Positions 46,889-55,683 are shown, numbered from the stretch's first letter. The stretch: 64,000 nucleotides of DNA from CAIUVD01 sp044338255 (GCA_044338255.1 JBIILZ010000001.1:1-64000), one strand, 5' to 3'. Notes: a model not told the origin generated them from the sequence alone. Numbers and translations: made by a program.

Positions 46889-49027
46889 CTACCGCGGCGA
46901 TCCTTCGGCTGATGTTGGCGCCGCTGTGGGTGCGGCGGAGATCTTCCAGCCGAGTGCGGCGAGCACGATGGCGCCCACGCCGAGGGCCACCACCAGGCCT
47001 GCGGGCGGTTCCGACTTCGTGCCGTAGAGTTCGAGCAGTACGAGGGTGCCGTTGTGGCCGGCGTGGATGAGCATCGCCGGGACCAGCGAGCGCGTGCGCC
47101 AGACCACCAGCGCCAAGAAGATGCCCAGGCAGAATTGCGGTGCGAATCGCCACGGACTGAGATGCAGGATTGCAAACAGAAAAGCGCTGACCAAGGCGGC
47201 CCCGAAGGGTCCGATGCCGTTACGCAGGCCAGCCAGGACGGTGCCCCGGCAGAGCAGTTCCTCGCACACGCCCGGCAGCACCGCTACGCAGGCTAGCAGC
47301 AACACCACGCCGCCTTGGGCGCGAATGTCGCGAATGACATTGATGACCTGTTCGCTGCCTTGCTCGAGCAGTTCCCTGCCGAGCACCGCCTGCTGCAGAG
47401 CGCCGACCAGACCGCTGAGCGCGATCGCCGCCGGCAGCCAGAGCATGCCTGCGGCAAGGCCACGCCATCCGGGATTGGTGAGGTTGATCGCCGCCGGGCG
47501 ATAGGCGCCCAACCACAGATGGATCAAGGGCGGCAGGCCGACGAACAGCAGTAAGGGCCCTGCCACCATGGTCACCGCACTGCTGCCGGCGAAAAAGCCC
47601 GCAGCCATGGTCATGCCGGCCACCGCCAGGGCATAGACGGCCAGGGCTTCGAGCCCGGCCGGCGAGGTCGGCGCCGCACCCCAGCGGCGGAAACGCCCCC
47701 AGCCGGCGCGGACCAGGCCGGGATAGCGGAAGCGTTCGCTCTCCAGCAGTCGCGACGACCAGGCGACCACGACCATCGCCAGGATCAGGCTGGCACTGGT
47801 TGCCAAGCCGAGGTGCAGCCACGGCAGACGTGGTGATTGGAGCGCCTCTTTGAGCGCCAGGACGACGCCGGTGATCGGGACCAGGTCGAGTCCGATGTTG
47901 GGTCGGGCGCCGGGGATGGCCGCCACCGCTGCCGCCACCAGGACCACCAGCAGTAAGGGTGTCAGGTAATTCTGGGCTTCCTTGGCGCTGTGGGCCAGGC
48001 CGGTGATGGCCAAGGCCACCGCCGCCAAGGTCACCACCAGCGGCAGGAGCACGGCGAAGCACAACAGCAGGGTTCCGCCACCGACCGCGAACATATTGCT
48101 GATATCACTGCCTCCCGCCGCGCCCGCAGGGATCTGCGCGCTCACCAGCGCGACGCTGCCGGCCAACGAGAGGAGATTGAGGATCACCGCCACCGCCGCC
48201 GCCGCACAGGCCACCAGTAATTTGCCGAGGAAGATATCGCGGCGGCGGACCGGCAGCGAGAGCAGGGTCTCGAGCGTGCCGCGTTCACGCTCCCCGGCGA
48301 GCAGGTCGAGCGCCGGGTAGAACGCGCCGCTGGCGGCGAGCAGCACTAACAGCAGGGGGATGATGCCGGCGACCCGCGTGCGCACCGATTCCGCTGGTGG
48401 CGCCAGGCCGACGATGGCGGTTTCGAGAGGCGTGGTGGTGTCCGCCGGCAGGCCGACGGCGCGCAGGCGTTCGACAATCAGTTCCTTGCGCCAGGCATCG
48501 AAGGCGGATGCGAAGCGCTGCTGTACCTCATCGACCCGGCTGCTGGCGTCATCCTGCAGCACCGCCAGGCGATAGCGCGCGGCGGGCAATTCCTCGACCA
48601 CCACCGCCGCCACCAGGTTGTTGCGCCGCAACAGCGCGAGGGCTTCTGGGGAGCGCTCGCCAGGCGTGGCTACCAGGCGCTGCAGATGCTGCGCATCGGC
48701 AGGAGGAAGGTCCTCGATCACCACCAACGCAGCGGCCTTGGGTCCGGCCATGGCCGCGCTCATTGGACGATGGGAATGCCCTGCGTTCGGACCTGAGGAG
48801 GCAGCAGGCGTCTCGCGCAGCAGGCGCATGAGCGCCCCCGGGGCGCCGACCACTGCTACTCGCGGCGGTTCACCGGGCGTCACCTGGGTGAGCTGCAGGA
48901 CCTGGACCATGAACAGCATGATCACCGGATACAGCAGCAGCGGCAGGACCAGGTTCACGAACAGCGTTCGGCGGTCGCGCAGGACCTCCAGGCCGTCTTT
49001 AGCGAAGATGCGCAGGACACCGTTCAT
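46889..49027 (-). CDS. ABC-2 permease fused to CPBP (CAAX-type) intramembrane protease
   Basis: A 712-residue membrane protein. The N-terminal half (residues 1-400) is a NatB-like ABC-2 permease: first helix after RDRRTLFVNLVLP, large extracytoplasmic domain, then GERERGTLETLLSLPVRRRDIFLGKL. The C-terminal half (about 440-690) is a CPBP protease with EExxxR (CEELLCRG), ILHLSPWRF and LIHAGHNG metal ligands. Such fusions are known from planctomycetes and relatives; substrate unknown. Its start overlaps the stop of the ATPase gene (ATGA). Confidence 0.88.
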   Translation of the reverse strand: MNGVLRIFAKDGLEVLRDRRTLFVNLVLPLLLYPVIMLFMVQVLQLTQVTPGEPPRVAVVGAPGALMRLLRETPAASSGPNAGHSHRPMSAAMAGPKAAALVVIEDLPPADAQHLQRLVATPGERSPEALALLRRNNLVAAVVVEELPAARYRLAVLQDDASSRVDEVQQRFASAFDAWRKELIVERLRAVGLPADTTTPLETAIVGLAPPAESVRTRVAGIIPLLLVLLAASGAFYPALDLLAGERERGTLETLLSLPVRRRDIFLGKLLVACAAAAVAVILNLLSLAGSVALVSAQIPAGAAGGSDISNMFAVGGGTLLLCFAVLLPLVVTLAAVALAITGLAHSAKEAQNYLTPLLLVVLVAAAVAAIPGARPNIGLDLVPITGVVLALKEALQSPRLPWLHLGLATSASLILAMVVVAWSSRLLESERFRYPGLVRAGWGRFRRWGAAPTSPAGLEALAVYALAVAGMTMAAGFFAGSSAVTMVAGPLLLFVGLPPLIHLWLGAYRPAAINLTNPGWRGLAAGMLWLPAAIALSGLVGALQQAVLGRELLEQGSEQVINVIRDIRAQGGVVLLLACVAVLPGVCEELLCRGTVLAGLRNGIGPFGAALVSAFLFAILHLSPWRFAPQFCLGIFLALVVWRTRSLVPAMLIHAGHNGTLVLLELYGTKSEPPAGLVVALGVGAIVLAALGWKISAAPTAAPTSAEGSPR

Positions 49028-49743
49028 GATTGCAGCTGCGCGTAGACGGCGGCGGTGAAGGCTTCGCCCTGGCCAAGTTCGGCGGGCGCCCCTTGCCAGG
49101 CGATGCGTCCATCGCGGATCAGCAGTAAGCGATCGGCGACCAGTTCAACTTCGCGCAGCACGTGCGTCGAGAGCAGGATCAGGCGCCCAGGACGGCGTGC
49201 GGCGCGTACCGCCTCGATGACCTGCTGCGCGGCGAGCACATCGAGGCCGGTGGTCGGCTCGTCGAGCACCAGCAGTGGCGGATCCGCCAACAGCGTGCGC
49301 GCGAGGTTGATGCGCTGCAATTGCCCGGTGGAGAGCGTGTCGATGCGCTGATCGAGAAAGGCGCCGAGGGTGAAGGCGGCGGTCTGCGTGGCGATGCACT
49401 GCTCGAGGACGGCGCCGTTCAGGCCGTAGAGCTGGCCGACATAGACCAGCAGCTCGCGGCCGGTGAGGCGTGGGTACAGGCGCGTGGTGGTCGAAAGGTA
49501 GCCCATGCGTCCGCGCACCGCCTCGGCATGAAGTTGGGTATCGAGGCCGTCGACCAGTACGCGTCCGCGATCGGGCAGCAGGAGCGTGGCGATCAGGCGC
49601 AGGAGGGTGCTCTTGCCGGCACCGTTGGCGCCGACCACCGCCACCACGCCCTCGGCGCAGTGGAGATCGATACCATCGACGGCGCGGACTTCACCGCGCC
49701 CCGGATCATAAAAACTTTTGCTGACGTTTTCGATGACCAGCAT
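49024..49743 (-). CDS. ABC transporter ATPase (NatA-like)
   Basis: A 239-residue nucleotide-binding subunit for the adjacent fusion permease. Walker A VGANGAGKST (about 37-46), signature LSTGQLQRI, Walker B LLVLDEPTTGLD and the H-loop STH are all present. The start at 49743 (MLVIENVSKSF) is the normal family start. An upstream in-frame ATG at 49860 would add 39 residues made of AGTPS repeats coded by a 15-bp tandem repeat, and would overlap pyrC by 25 bp; that version cannot be excluded since neither start has a clear ribosome site. Confidence 0.9.
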   Translation of the reverse strand: MLVIENVSKSFYDPGRGEVRAVDGIDLHCAEGVVAVVGANGAGKSTLLRLIATLLLPDRGRVLVDGLDTQLHAEAVRGRMGYLSTTTRLYPRLTGRELLVYVGQLYGLNGAVLEQCIATQTAAFTLGAFLDQRIDTLSTGQLQRINLARTLLADPPLLVLDEPTTGLDVLAAQQVIEAVRAARRPGRLILLSTHVLREVELVADRLLLIRDGRIAWQGAPAELGQGEAFTAAVYAQLQS

Positions 49744-49762
49744 CGGCGTCGACTGTGTGCTT

Positions 49763-49822
49763 GCCGACGGCGTGCCTGCCGACGGCGTGCCTGCCGACGG
49801 CGTGCCTGCCGATTGCGTACCT
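49763..49822. repeat. 15-bp tandem repeat, four copies
   Basis: gccgacggcgtgcct three times, then a diverged copy gccgattgcgtacct, between the pyrC stop and the natA-like start. Confidence 0.88.
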
Positions 49823-49835
49823 GCCGACAGTGAGC

Positions 49836-51164
49836 TCACAGGCATTCCAGGAAGCGGCATGGCTCGCCCAGGGCGGTGCCCAGCAGTTGATCATCACGCA
49901 TGACGATGGCCCCGCGCACGATGGTGGCGATCGGCCAGCCGGTGACGGGCATGTCAGCGAACGGCGTCCAGCCGACGCGGCAGGCCTGCTGGGCGTTGGT
50001 AATGGTGCGCTTGGCCTGGAGATCGACGATCGTGAAATCGGCGTCGTAACCGAGGGCAAGGCGGCCCTTGTTGGCGAGCCCGAAGACCCGCTGCGGCCCG
50101 GCGCTGGTGAGATCGACGAAGCGCTCCAGCGAGAGCCGGCCGGCGGCGACGTGATCGAGCATCACCGGTACCAGGGTCTGCACCCCGGGCATGCCGGACG
50201 GGGTGTTGGGATAGGGTTGGTCCTTCTCGGCGCGGGTGTGCGGCGCGTGGTCGGTGGCGAGAATGTCGACGGTACCATTGGCGACCGCCGCCCACAGCGC
50301 CGCGCGATGGCGCGCATCGCGCACCGGCGGATTCTGCTGGGCGTAGGTGCCCAGGCGATCATAGCAGTCGGGCGCGGCGAGGGTCAGGTGATTGACCAGC
50401 ACCTCGACCGTGGCCACGGTCTTGTGGTGCGCTAAGTAGGCCATCTCGTCGGCGGTGGTGACATGCAGCACATGGACCCGCTTGCGGTGCTTCTCGGCGA
50501 GTTCGACGAGGCGCGTGGTGGCGCGCAGGGCGGTGAGCTCATCGCGCCACACCGGATGCAGGTGCGGCGTCGGGTTGGGCACGTCGAGGAGGCTGCGGCG
50601 CTCGATCAGGCGCGGCTCGTCCTCGCAGTGCACCGCCATGCGCCGGCGGATGTTCGAGACTACGCGCTCGAGGGTCGCGTCGTCGGCGACCAGCAGGCTG
50701 CCAGTCGATGAACCCATGAACACCTTGACTCCCGGGCAGCCTGGCAGGCGCTCCCATTCGCCAAGCTGTTCGGCGTTCTCTGCGCAGCCGCCAAAGTAGA
50801 AGGCATGATCCGTCCACATGCGTTTGTGCGCCCGGCGCAGCTTGTCGGCATGGTCGGCGGGCGTCGTGGTGCTGGGTTTGGTATTCGGCATTTCGAATAA
50901 GGCCACTACGCCACCCAGGGCCGCCGCCGCGCTGCCGGTGGCGAAGTCCTCTTTGTGTTCGAGGCCCGGTTCGCGGAAATGCACCTGGGTGTCGATGACC
51001 CCCGGCAGCACATGCAGGCCACGCGCCTCGAACACCGCCGCATGCGCGGCGTTGGCGAGATCGCCGATGGCCTCGATCCGTCCGTCGCGTACGCCGATGT
51101 CGCAGACGGTGCGCCCGGCATGATTGACGACGGTGCCGTGGCGGATGAGCAGATCGAAGGTCAT
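49836..51164 (-). CDS. pyrC: Dihydroorotase
   Basis: Cyclises carbamoyl-aspartate to dihydroorotate in pyrimidine synthesis. The 442-residue amidohydrolase has GVIDTQVHFREPG (His-x-His-type metal motif variant with DxHxREPG), MPNTKP, the carbamylated-lysine region GVKVFMGSSTG, HCED, HVLHVTTADE and ATDHAPHTRAEK. Length and motifs fit class I dihydroorotases. The start at 51164 gives the usual MTFDLLIRHG. It heads a unit with the natA-like and permease/CPBP genes. Confidence 0.93.
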   Translation of the reverse strand: MTFDLLIRHGTVVNHAGRTVCDIGVRDGRIEAIGDLANAAHAAVFEARGLHVLPGVIDTQVHFREPGLEHKEDFATGSAAAALGGVVALFEMPNTKPSTTTPADHADKLRRAHKRMWTDHAFYFGGCAENAEQLGEWERLPGCPGVKVFMGSSTGSLLVADDATLERVVSNIRRRMAVHCEDEPRLIERRSLLDVPNPTPHLHPVWRDELTALRATTRLVELAEKHRKRVHVLHVTTADEMAYLAHHKTVATVEVLVNHLTLAAPDCYDRLGTYAQQNPPVRDARHRAALWAAVANGTVDILATDHAPHTRAEKDQPYPNTPSGMPGVQTLVPVMLDHVAAGRLSLERFVDLTSAGPQRVFGLANKGRLALGYDADFTIVDLQAKRTITNAQQACRVGWTPFADMPVTGWPIATIVRGAIVMRDDQLLGTALGEPCRFLECL

Positions 51165-51278
51165 GGGCCGGACGGTAGCGACCCGTTGACGGAAGGGCAA
51201 TTAACTATCACGGCAGTTAAACTCACGGCTCAGCTCGGCGCTTCCCTTCAATGACCGTCAGCCATCCTGCCGCGCGCT

Positions 51279-51827
51279 ATGGCTTCACCTCGTCGCATCT
51301 TCCGTATCTATGCCCAGGCCGCCATCGACGCCGAGCTCATCCGCGATTTCCAGCAGGCCAAGGGCGAGGCCGTGTCGGGGACCATCAACTTGCTGTGCAA
51401 GCGCGACCCCGCCAAGCTGCTCGCGCGCTGGGGCGAGGAATTGCATGAATTGTGCGGCGTGCTCGATGGTACGCATGATGATTCCTATCTCATGGAAGCC
51501 ACCCAGACCTGGTATTGGGCGAGCCTGCACGCGGCAGTTCTGGGCGCGACCTGGGAGAGCCTGCGCTTCGAGGATCTGCGTCGGCAGGGCGCGACCTGCG
51601 GCATCAACTCGGTGCCCGAGCTGCGTACCGCCGTCGATCGCCTGCTCGCCACACCCGACGCCAAACCCGAGAAGCCGTTCCTGCTGTGGTGCGTGGCCGA
51701 TCATCTCTACCGTCTGCAGACTCCGGCCGATAAGCAGTGGTCGCTGGAGAACCTCATGGAGGCGGACCTGCAGGACATGAAGAAGCGGGCGTGGATGGAG
51801 CCGTTGTTGAGGATGATCAGCGAATAA
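51279..51827 (+). CDS. MazG-like all-alpha nucleotide pyrophosphohydrolase candidate
   Basis: A 182-residue all-helical protein. The segment DPAKLLARWGEELHELCGVLDGTHDDSY followed by EATQTWYWASLHAAVLG recalls the two metal-binding helices of MazG/HisE-type NTP pyrophosphatases (EExxE ... ExxD), although the spacing is unusual and the second acidic pair is weak. The C-terminal half (WSLENLMEADLQDMKKR) is unrecognised. It is divergent from pyrC. Its 3' end was duplicated: the last 18 bp recur directly after the stop. Confidence 0.65.
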   Translation: MASPRRIFRIYAQAAIDAELIRDFQQAKGEAVSGTINLLCKRDPAKLLARWGEELHELCGVLDGTHDDSYLMEATQTWYWASLHAAVLGATWESLRFEDLRRQGATCGINSVPELRTAVDRLLATPDAKPEKPFLLWCVADHLYRLQTPADKQWSLENLMEADLQDMKKRAWMEPLLRMISE

Positions 51828-51851
51828 GCTGCGGATGATCAGCGAATAAGG
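51812..51851. repeat. 18-bp direct repeat at a gene end
   Basis: ggatgatcagcgaataag occurs at 51812-51829 and 51834-51851; the first copy holds the stop codon of the MazG-like gene. Confidence 0.88.
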
Positions 51852-51902
51852 TGAGAACGCGGCGGCAGCGATAAGGCAAATTTGCGGCGATCGCTCGGCG
51901 AA

Positions 51903-52331
51903 TTACGTATGCGCCCAAGGATTGACGAGTTGCGCACCGCAATCCGTAAAATCAGCGACATTGCGCGTGGCGATGCCGAGGCCGCGTACGATTGCGGTCG
52001 CGGCGATGAGACCATCGGCCACTGCCAGCGGTCGCCCCATGCGCTGTCGGGCGGCGTGTAATTCTCCCCAGGCTCGTGCCGTCGGCTCATCGATACCCAA
52101 GCAGCGATCACCGAAAGCGGCGCGTTGTCGGGCCAACCAGGCAACCAGGGAGCGTCGGCGGGCGCCCTCATCGAGGAGGCTGATACCGGCCTGCAGCTCG
52201 CCAAAAACAATCACACTGGTCCACATGTGGTGACCAGGTAATTGCTTCAGCCAGCGTTGTGCGTGTCCATCCGGCACGGGTTTTCCGGTCTCTGAAATGA
52301 GGCAGGTATCGAATATGAATCCGTTCACCAT
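51903..52331 (-). CDS. vapC: PIN-domain toxin, VapC/FitB-like
   Basis: A 142-residue Mg2+-dependent ribonuclease of the PIN fold. Acidic residues are in place: FIFDTCLISE (Asp8), FGELQAG, VADGLIAATA and TRNVADF. VapC toxins cut tRNA or rRNA when freed from their antitoxin; FitB-type proteins open with DTxxxSE as here. Its start overlaps the end of the antitoxin gene by 7 bp. Confidence 0.9.
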   Translation of the reverse strand: MVNGFIFDTCLISETGKPVPDGHAQRWLKQLPGHHMWTSVIVFGELQAGISLLDEGARRRSLVAWLARQRAAFGDRCLGIDEPTARAWGELHAARQRMGRPLAVADGLIAATAIVRGLGIATRNVADFTDCGAQLVNPWAHT

Positions 52332-52594
52332 GGCAGCGGCACGGCCTGCACCGGGTCGATCGGGCGTGGTTCAAGCTCGGGCGGACCGCCCAGGGACGCC
52401 AGCAGGTCATCGCGCAATAAATCCCAGGCGCTGACGGCTCCAGCGCTTGTCTGCGCGGCCATCACCGGCACCACCAGGGCGATGGGATGTCCATGCCGCG
52501 TAATGGTTTGTGGTCCGTCCTGGGTAGCGGCATTGATCACTTCGCTGAAACGGTTCTTCGCCTCTTGCAGCTGCCAGATGGGGGGATGGCTCAT
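52325..52594 (-). CDS. Phd/YefM-family antitoxin
   Basis: An 89-residue antitoxin. The N-terminal DNA-binding part IWQLQEAKNRFSEVINAATQDGPQTIT...GHPIALVV is the standard Phd/YefM pattern; the C-terminal, toxin-binding half (RDDLLASLGGPPELEPRP) is variable. It is cotranscribed with and upstream of the PIN toxin and should repress the operon. Confidence 0.9.
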   Translation of the reverse strand: MSHPPIWQLQEAKNRFSEVINAATQDGPQTITRHGHPIALVVPVMAAQTSAGAVSAWDLLRDDLLASLGGPPELEPRPIDPVQAVPLPW

Positions 52595-52790
52595 GCATTC
52601 AGTCTAGATGATCTAGCTAGAATACAATGACGCGTGATCAGCGGCTTTGAAATAATGACGTCTAAAGAGGTGTTTCTTGAGCTGGCGTGGATCGCGAATA
52701 GTCCCCCGAAAATTGAGTTGTTCATGGCGGATCTTCGACGGCAGCCGGCTAAGCACGTTAGCAAACACGGGCATACGACGTTTTCTGGCC

Positions 52791-52890
52791 CCTGGTCTCT
52801 GGTCTCTGGTCTCTGGTCTCTGGTCTCTGGTCTCTGGTCTCTGGTCACTGGTCGCTGGTCTCTGGTCTCTGGTCGCTGGTCTCTGGTCCC
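52791..52890. repeat. Heptanucleotide array, forward (about 14 units)
   Basis: Units of ggtctct, with variants ggtcact and ggtcgct, in uninterrupted 7-bp register. Any peptide read from it is a (Leu-Trp-Ser-Leu-Val-Ser-Gly) repeat and is not considered a gene. Confidence 0.95.
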
Positions 52891-53067
52891 ACGTAGTAGC
52901 ACAAGGAATTTCGCAGGCGGGTTAGTGGGGCGACTTGGTGCGGCTCCTTGTTCCACCTACCATATCGATCGTGCTCGGCGTCAAGGCTACCCGCGCCTTT
53001 GGCACGGCGCTGCGTGGCCTTGACTCCTGCGCGCGTTCGATCTGGCAGGTTGCACAAGGAACCTCCC

Positions 53068-53408
53068 ATGGCGAATTTTCACCGACTCCAGATTTATCAT
53101 CTCGACCAACAACAACTGCGCGACATCGCGGTGGTTAGCGATGGAGTACGGTTCGGCGATCTCGCCAACCAACTTCGCCGTTCAGCGATTTCGGTGGTCA
53201 GCAACCTCGTCTAAGGTGCCGGTCGCGGCAGCGATGCCGAATTCATCCGCTTCCTGCGTATCGCTCGTGCATCCAACGACGAACTGTCGGCACAGATCGA
53301 AATGCTCGCGGCCATCATCGGTTGCGACCAGACGCAGCTGCTCACCCGAATCACATCCTGGGTCGTAAGATCTCCGCGCTGGTCACGGCCCTGCGGCACT
53401 GCGGGTGA
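53068..53408 (+). pseudogene. Four-helix-bundle (S23/23S rRNA intervening-sequence) protein, broken
   Basis: Starts MANFHRLQIYHLDQQQL with AAGGA eight bases upstream and shows the family blocks FGDLANQLRRSAISVVSNL / GAGRGSDAEFIRFLRIARASNDEL / LGRKISALVTALRH. The normally conserved Glu codon between SNLV and GAGRGSD is TAA (53212-53214), and one frameshift near 53355 is needed to reach the natural end. Family members fold as pentameric helical bundles and occur inside 23S rRNA inserts, as accessory proteins of diversity-generating retroelements, and as orphans. Here it is orphan and inactivated. Confidence 0.82.
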
Positions 53409-53421
53409 GCGTGGGGCGAAC

Positions 53422-53504
53422 GACCAGGGACCAGAGACCAGGGGCCAGAGACCAGAGACCAGCGACCAGCGACCAGCGACCAGCGACCAGCGACCAGCGA
53501 CCAG
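53422..53504. repeat. Heptanucleotide array, reverse orientation (about 12 units)
   Basis: Units of gaccagc and gaccaga, i.e. the complement of the array at 52791-52890. Starts 13 bp after the end of the broken S23 gene. Confidence 0.95.
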
Positions 53505-53872
53505 TCATTTTACGCGACATGGGCAAGATAGCCTTGCGAGGCCGGCAATAGCACGGGCTTTCCGCACTTTCTGGCCCCTGGCCCCTGGCCTGCCGCGCTG
53601 GCATGGTCCGCGGAACCCTGATGTGCTGCGCCGTGCTGCATACATGCCTGAAGGCTAGTTTCACCACACAGCAATTGGCCGTGAAAAGATTGGCACGAAA
53701 CCGATATAAATCAGAGCATTGATTATAATCCCTTATTTTAAAAACAGTTGCAGGTTTCCTTAGGTAATTCCACCCGGTGCTACCTAAAGTATCTCAGTGC
53801 TGCATCAGTTTGCTGATCTTGCCGGACGAGGGCCGGGTTGCCTAGACTGGGCGCCTTCTGGAGCCCGCTACT
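53505..53872. other. Intergenic region upstream of narK-like gene
   Basis: Holds the outer 14-bp repeat of the S23 unit (53568-53581), then an AT-rich stretch (53690-53770). TTGATTATAATCCC at 53718-53731 is a poor match to an FNR-type box (TTGATnnnnATCAA, two mismatches). No gene is recognised. Confidence 0.5.
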
Positions 53873-55144
53873 ATGAGCCCTGCCCCTGTGACCCCAGCCC
53901 CCGCCAATGCCGGCGCCGGTCGCGTCCTGATCCTCTCCACCGTCGCCTTCACCCTGCTCTTCGCGGTGTGGTTGCAGTTCGGCATGCTCGGTAAGTCGAT
54001 CGCCAAGGATCTCGCCCTGAGCCAGGCGCAGATGTACTGGGCCGGCTTCACAGCGGTGATGGCCGGCGCGCTCCTGCGCCTGCCAGCGGGCATCCTCACC
54101 GATCGCCTCGGCGGACGGCTGGCGATGACCTTCATCCTGCTCTTCTCGGCCGTGCCCTGCTGGCTGCTGTCGACGGCCCACAGCTATGTCGAATTGTTGA
54201 CCTACGCCGTGCTCTTCGGCGTCGCCGGCAACAGCTTCGCCGTCGGCATCGCCTGGAACTCGGCGTGGTTCAGCAAGCAGAGCCAGGGCGCGGCGCTCGG
54301 GACCTTCGGTGCCGGCAATGTTGGGGCCTCGGTGACCAAACTGCTTGGGCCGGCGGTGCTGGCGGCGATTCCGGTGGCGGGTCTGTTCGACGGCCTGATC
54401 CCCGGCGGCTGGCGGGCGGTGCCGGTGCTCTACAGCGTACTGCTGGTGGTGATGGCGGCGGTGGTGTGGTTCGTCGCCCCCACGCCGGAGCGCACCCCCG
54501 GTGCCGGCCGTGCCCTCAGCGACATGCTCGCGCCGTTGAAGGAAGTCCGCGTGTGGCGTTTCGGCCTGTACTACGTGGTGGTCTTCGGCGCCTATGTCTC
54601 GCTCAGTCTGTGGCTGCCGTCCTACTACATCGACGTCTACGGCGTGACTCCGGCGGTGGCCGGCGTGCTGACGGCGCTGTTCATCTTCCCCGCGAGTCTG
54701 CTGCGCCCCCTGGGCGGCTACCTCTCGGATCGTTTCGGCGCCCGCCCGGTGACCTACCTGGTGTTCATCGCCATGGCCCTGCTCTGCGTGCCGTTGGCTC
54801 TGCCGCTGGGCATCACGGGTCTCAACGTTCCGTCATTCACCGTGCTGATCGTTGCCGTCGGCGTGTGCATGGGCGTCGGCAAGGCGTCGGTCTATCGCTA
54901 CATCCCCGACTACTTCCCGAAGGACGTAGGCGCCGTCGGCGGCCTGGTGGGCACCCTCGGCGCCCTCGGCGGGGCCTTCCTGATGCCGCTGTTCGGCGTC
55001 GTCGAAAGCAGCCTCGGCATCCGTCAGAGTGCCTTCGTGCTGCTCTTCGGCCTGACCGTGCTCAGCATCGCGTGGCTGCACCTGGTGGTGACCTCGCTCA
55101 AGCGTAAGGAGGCCTCGGGCGCCTACGCGGCCGTTGCCGTCTGA
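53873..55144 (+). CDS. NarK-like nitrate/nitrite transporter (MFS)
   Basis: A 423-residue major facilitator with twelve hydrophobic segments. The nitrate signature of the NNP subfamily occurs in both halves: FGAGNVGASVTKLLGP and GTLGALGGAFLMP. MFS loop motif GILTDRLGGR is present after segment 2. NarK-type proteins import nitrate or export nitrite for assimilation or respiration. The start at 53873 has GGAG eleven bases upstream. No nitrate reductase is in the window. The 3' end overlaps a decayed gene on the other strand by 22 bp. Confidence 0.9.
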   Translation: MSPAPVTPAPANAGAGRVLILSTVAFTLLFAVWLQFGMLGKSIAKDLALSQAQMYWAGFTAVMAGALLRLPAGILTDRLGGRLAMTFILLFSAVPCWLLSTAHSYVELLTYAVLFGVAGNSFAVGIAWNSAWFSKQSQGAALGTFGAGNVGASVTKLLGPAVLAAIPVAGLFDGLIPGGWRAVPVLYSVLLVVMAAVVWFVAPTPERTPGAGRALSDMLAPLKEVRVWRFGLYYVVVFGAYVSLSLWLPSYYIDVYGVTPAVAGVLTALFIFPASLLRPLGGYLSDRFGARPVTYLVFIAMALLCVPLALPLGITGLNVPSFTVLIVAVGVCMGVGKASVYRYIPDYFPKDVGAVGGLVGTLGALGGAFLMPLFGVVESSLGIRQSAFVLLFGLTVLSIAWLHLVVTSLKRKEASGAYAAVAV

Positions 55145-55521
55145 GGCGAGATCGCGGCATCGGTGGCGCGGATGATCGCCGCTTCATCGGTGAAGCGCTG
55201 GCCCTGGCCGAAGTCGAGATAACCGAGGATCACCACCATGCCCAGCCGATCGGCGGCATTGAGTACCCGCGTCAACCGATCGAAGAACGGCTGACGCAGC
55301 GAGCCGTCGGGCGCGAAAGCGGAATTATTCCACGGCTGATCCGCGGAATACCCGGTAGGCGATTCGCCTTGCAGATTCACCGTCAAGGACAGCAGGCCGG
55401 CTTGTCGCCATGAGCTCATCGCGCAGAGGAATTCCCAGGTATTGCGATCGGCGTCCCACGCCCCTCGAAATGAAGAGATGAGATGGCGCATGGCGTAGGT
55501 CTTTGGTTCAGTGGCTAACAA
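55123..55521 (-). pseudogene. Fragment of a glycosidase-like (TIM-barrel) protein
   Basis: The 132-residue frame contains a block found near the N-terminus of larger planctomycete proteins with a cellulase-like barrel: AGLLSLTVNLQGESPTGY, WNNSAFAPDGSLRQPFFDRLTRVL, LGMVVILGYLDFGQGQRF. The usual continuation with the catalytic Glu motifs is missing on the C-terminal side, where it runs into the end of the narK-like gene, and no signal peptide precedes it. I take it as a truncated remnant. Confidence 0.6.
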
Positions 55522-55683
55522 TGAATCTTCGTGATCACGGCAGAGGCCTCCATGACCGGAATGGTCCGCCGCCTATCCGGCTTGGCGCATGAACGACATA
55601 TCTTGCATCGGAGCTGCCTAGTTGCGTGCGTGTTTGCTGAACTCATGAGGAAAAGCCGAAGGAGTGATTGCAGGTCGGAAAAG

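Larger units (their letters stand above)
52782..53581. mobile_element. Candidate element: S23 gene between inverted heptamer arrays
   Basis: A 14-bp direct repeat tttctggcccctgg bounds the unit (52782-52795 and 53568-53581). Inside, a heptamer array (ggtctct type, 52791-52890) and its reverse-complement (53422-53504) face each other around a broken four-helix-bundle gene. No transposase is present. The symmetrical arrangement suggests a mobile or once-mobile unit, but transposition is inference. Confidence 0.5.

Noticed and set aside
52591..52956. ORF made of repeated Thr-Arg-Asp-Gln-Arg-Pro-Glu
   Set aside because: It is only the heptamer array read in one frame.
52634..53658. CRISPR-like interpretation of the heptamer arrays
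   Set aside because: Units are 7 bp without spacers; no cas genes are present. The Cas2-like cassette protein at 681-974 is not linked to any array.
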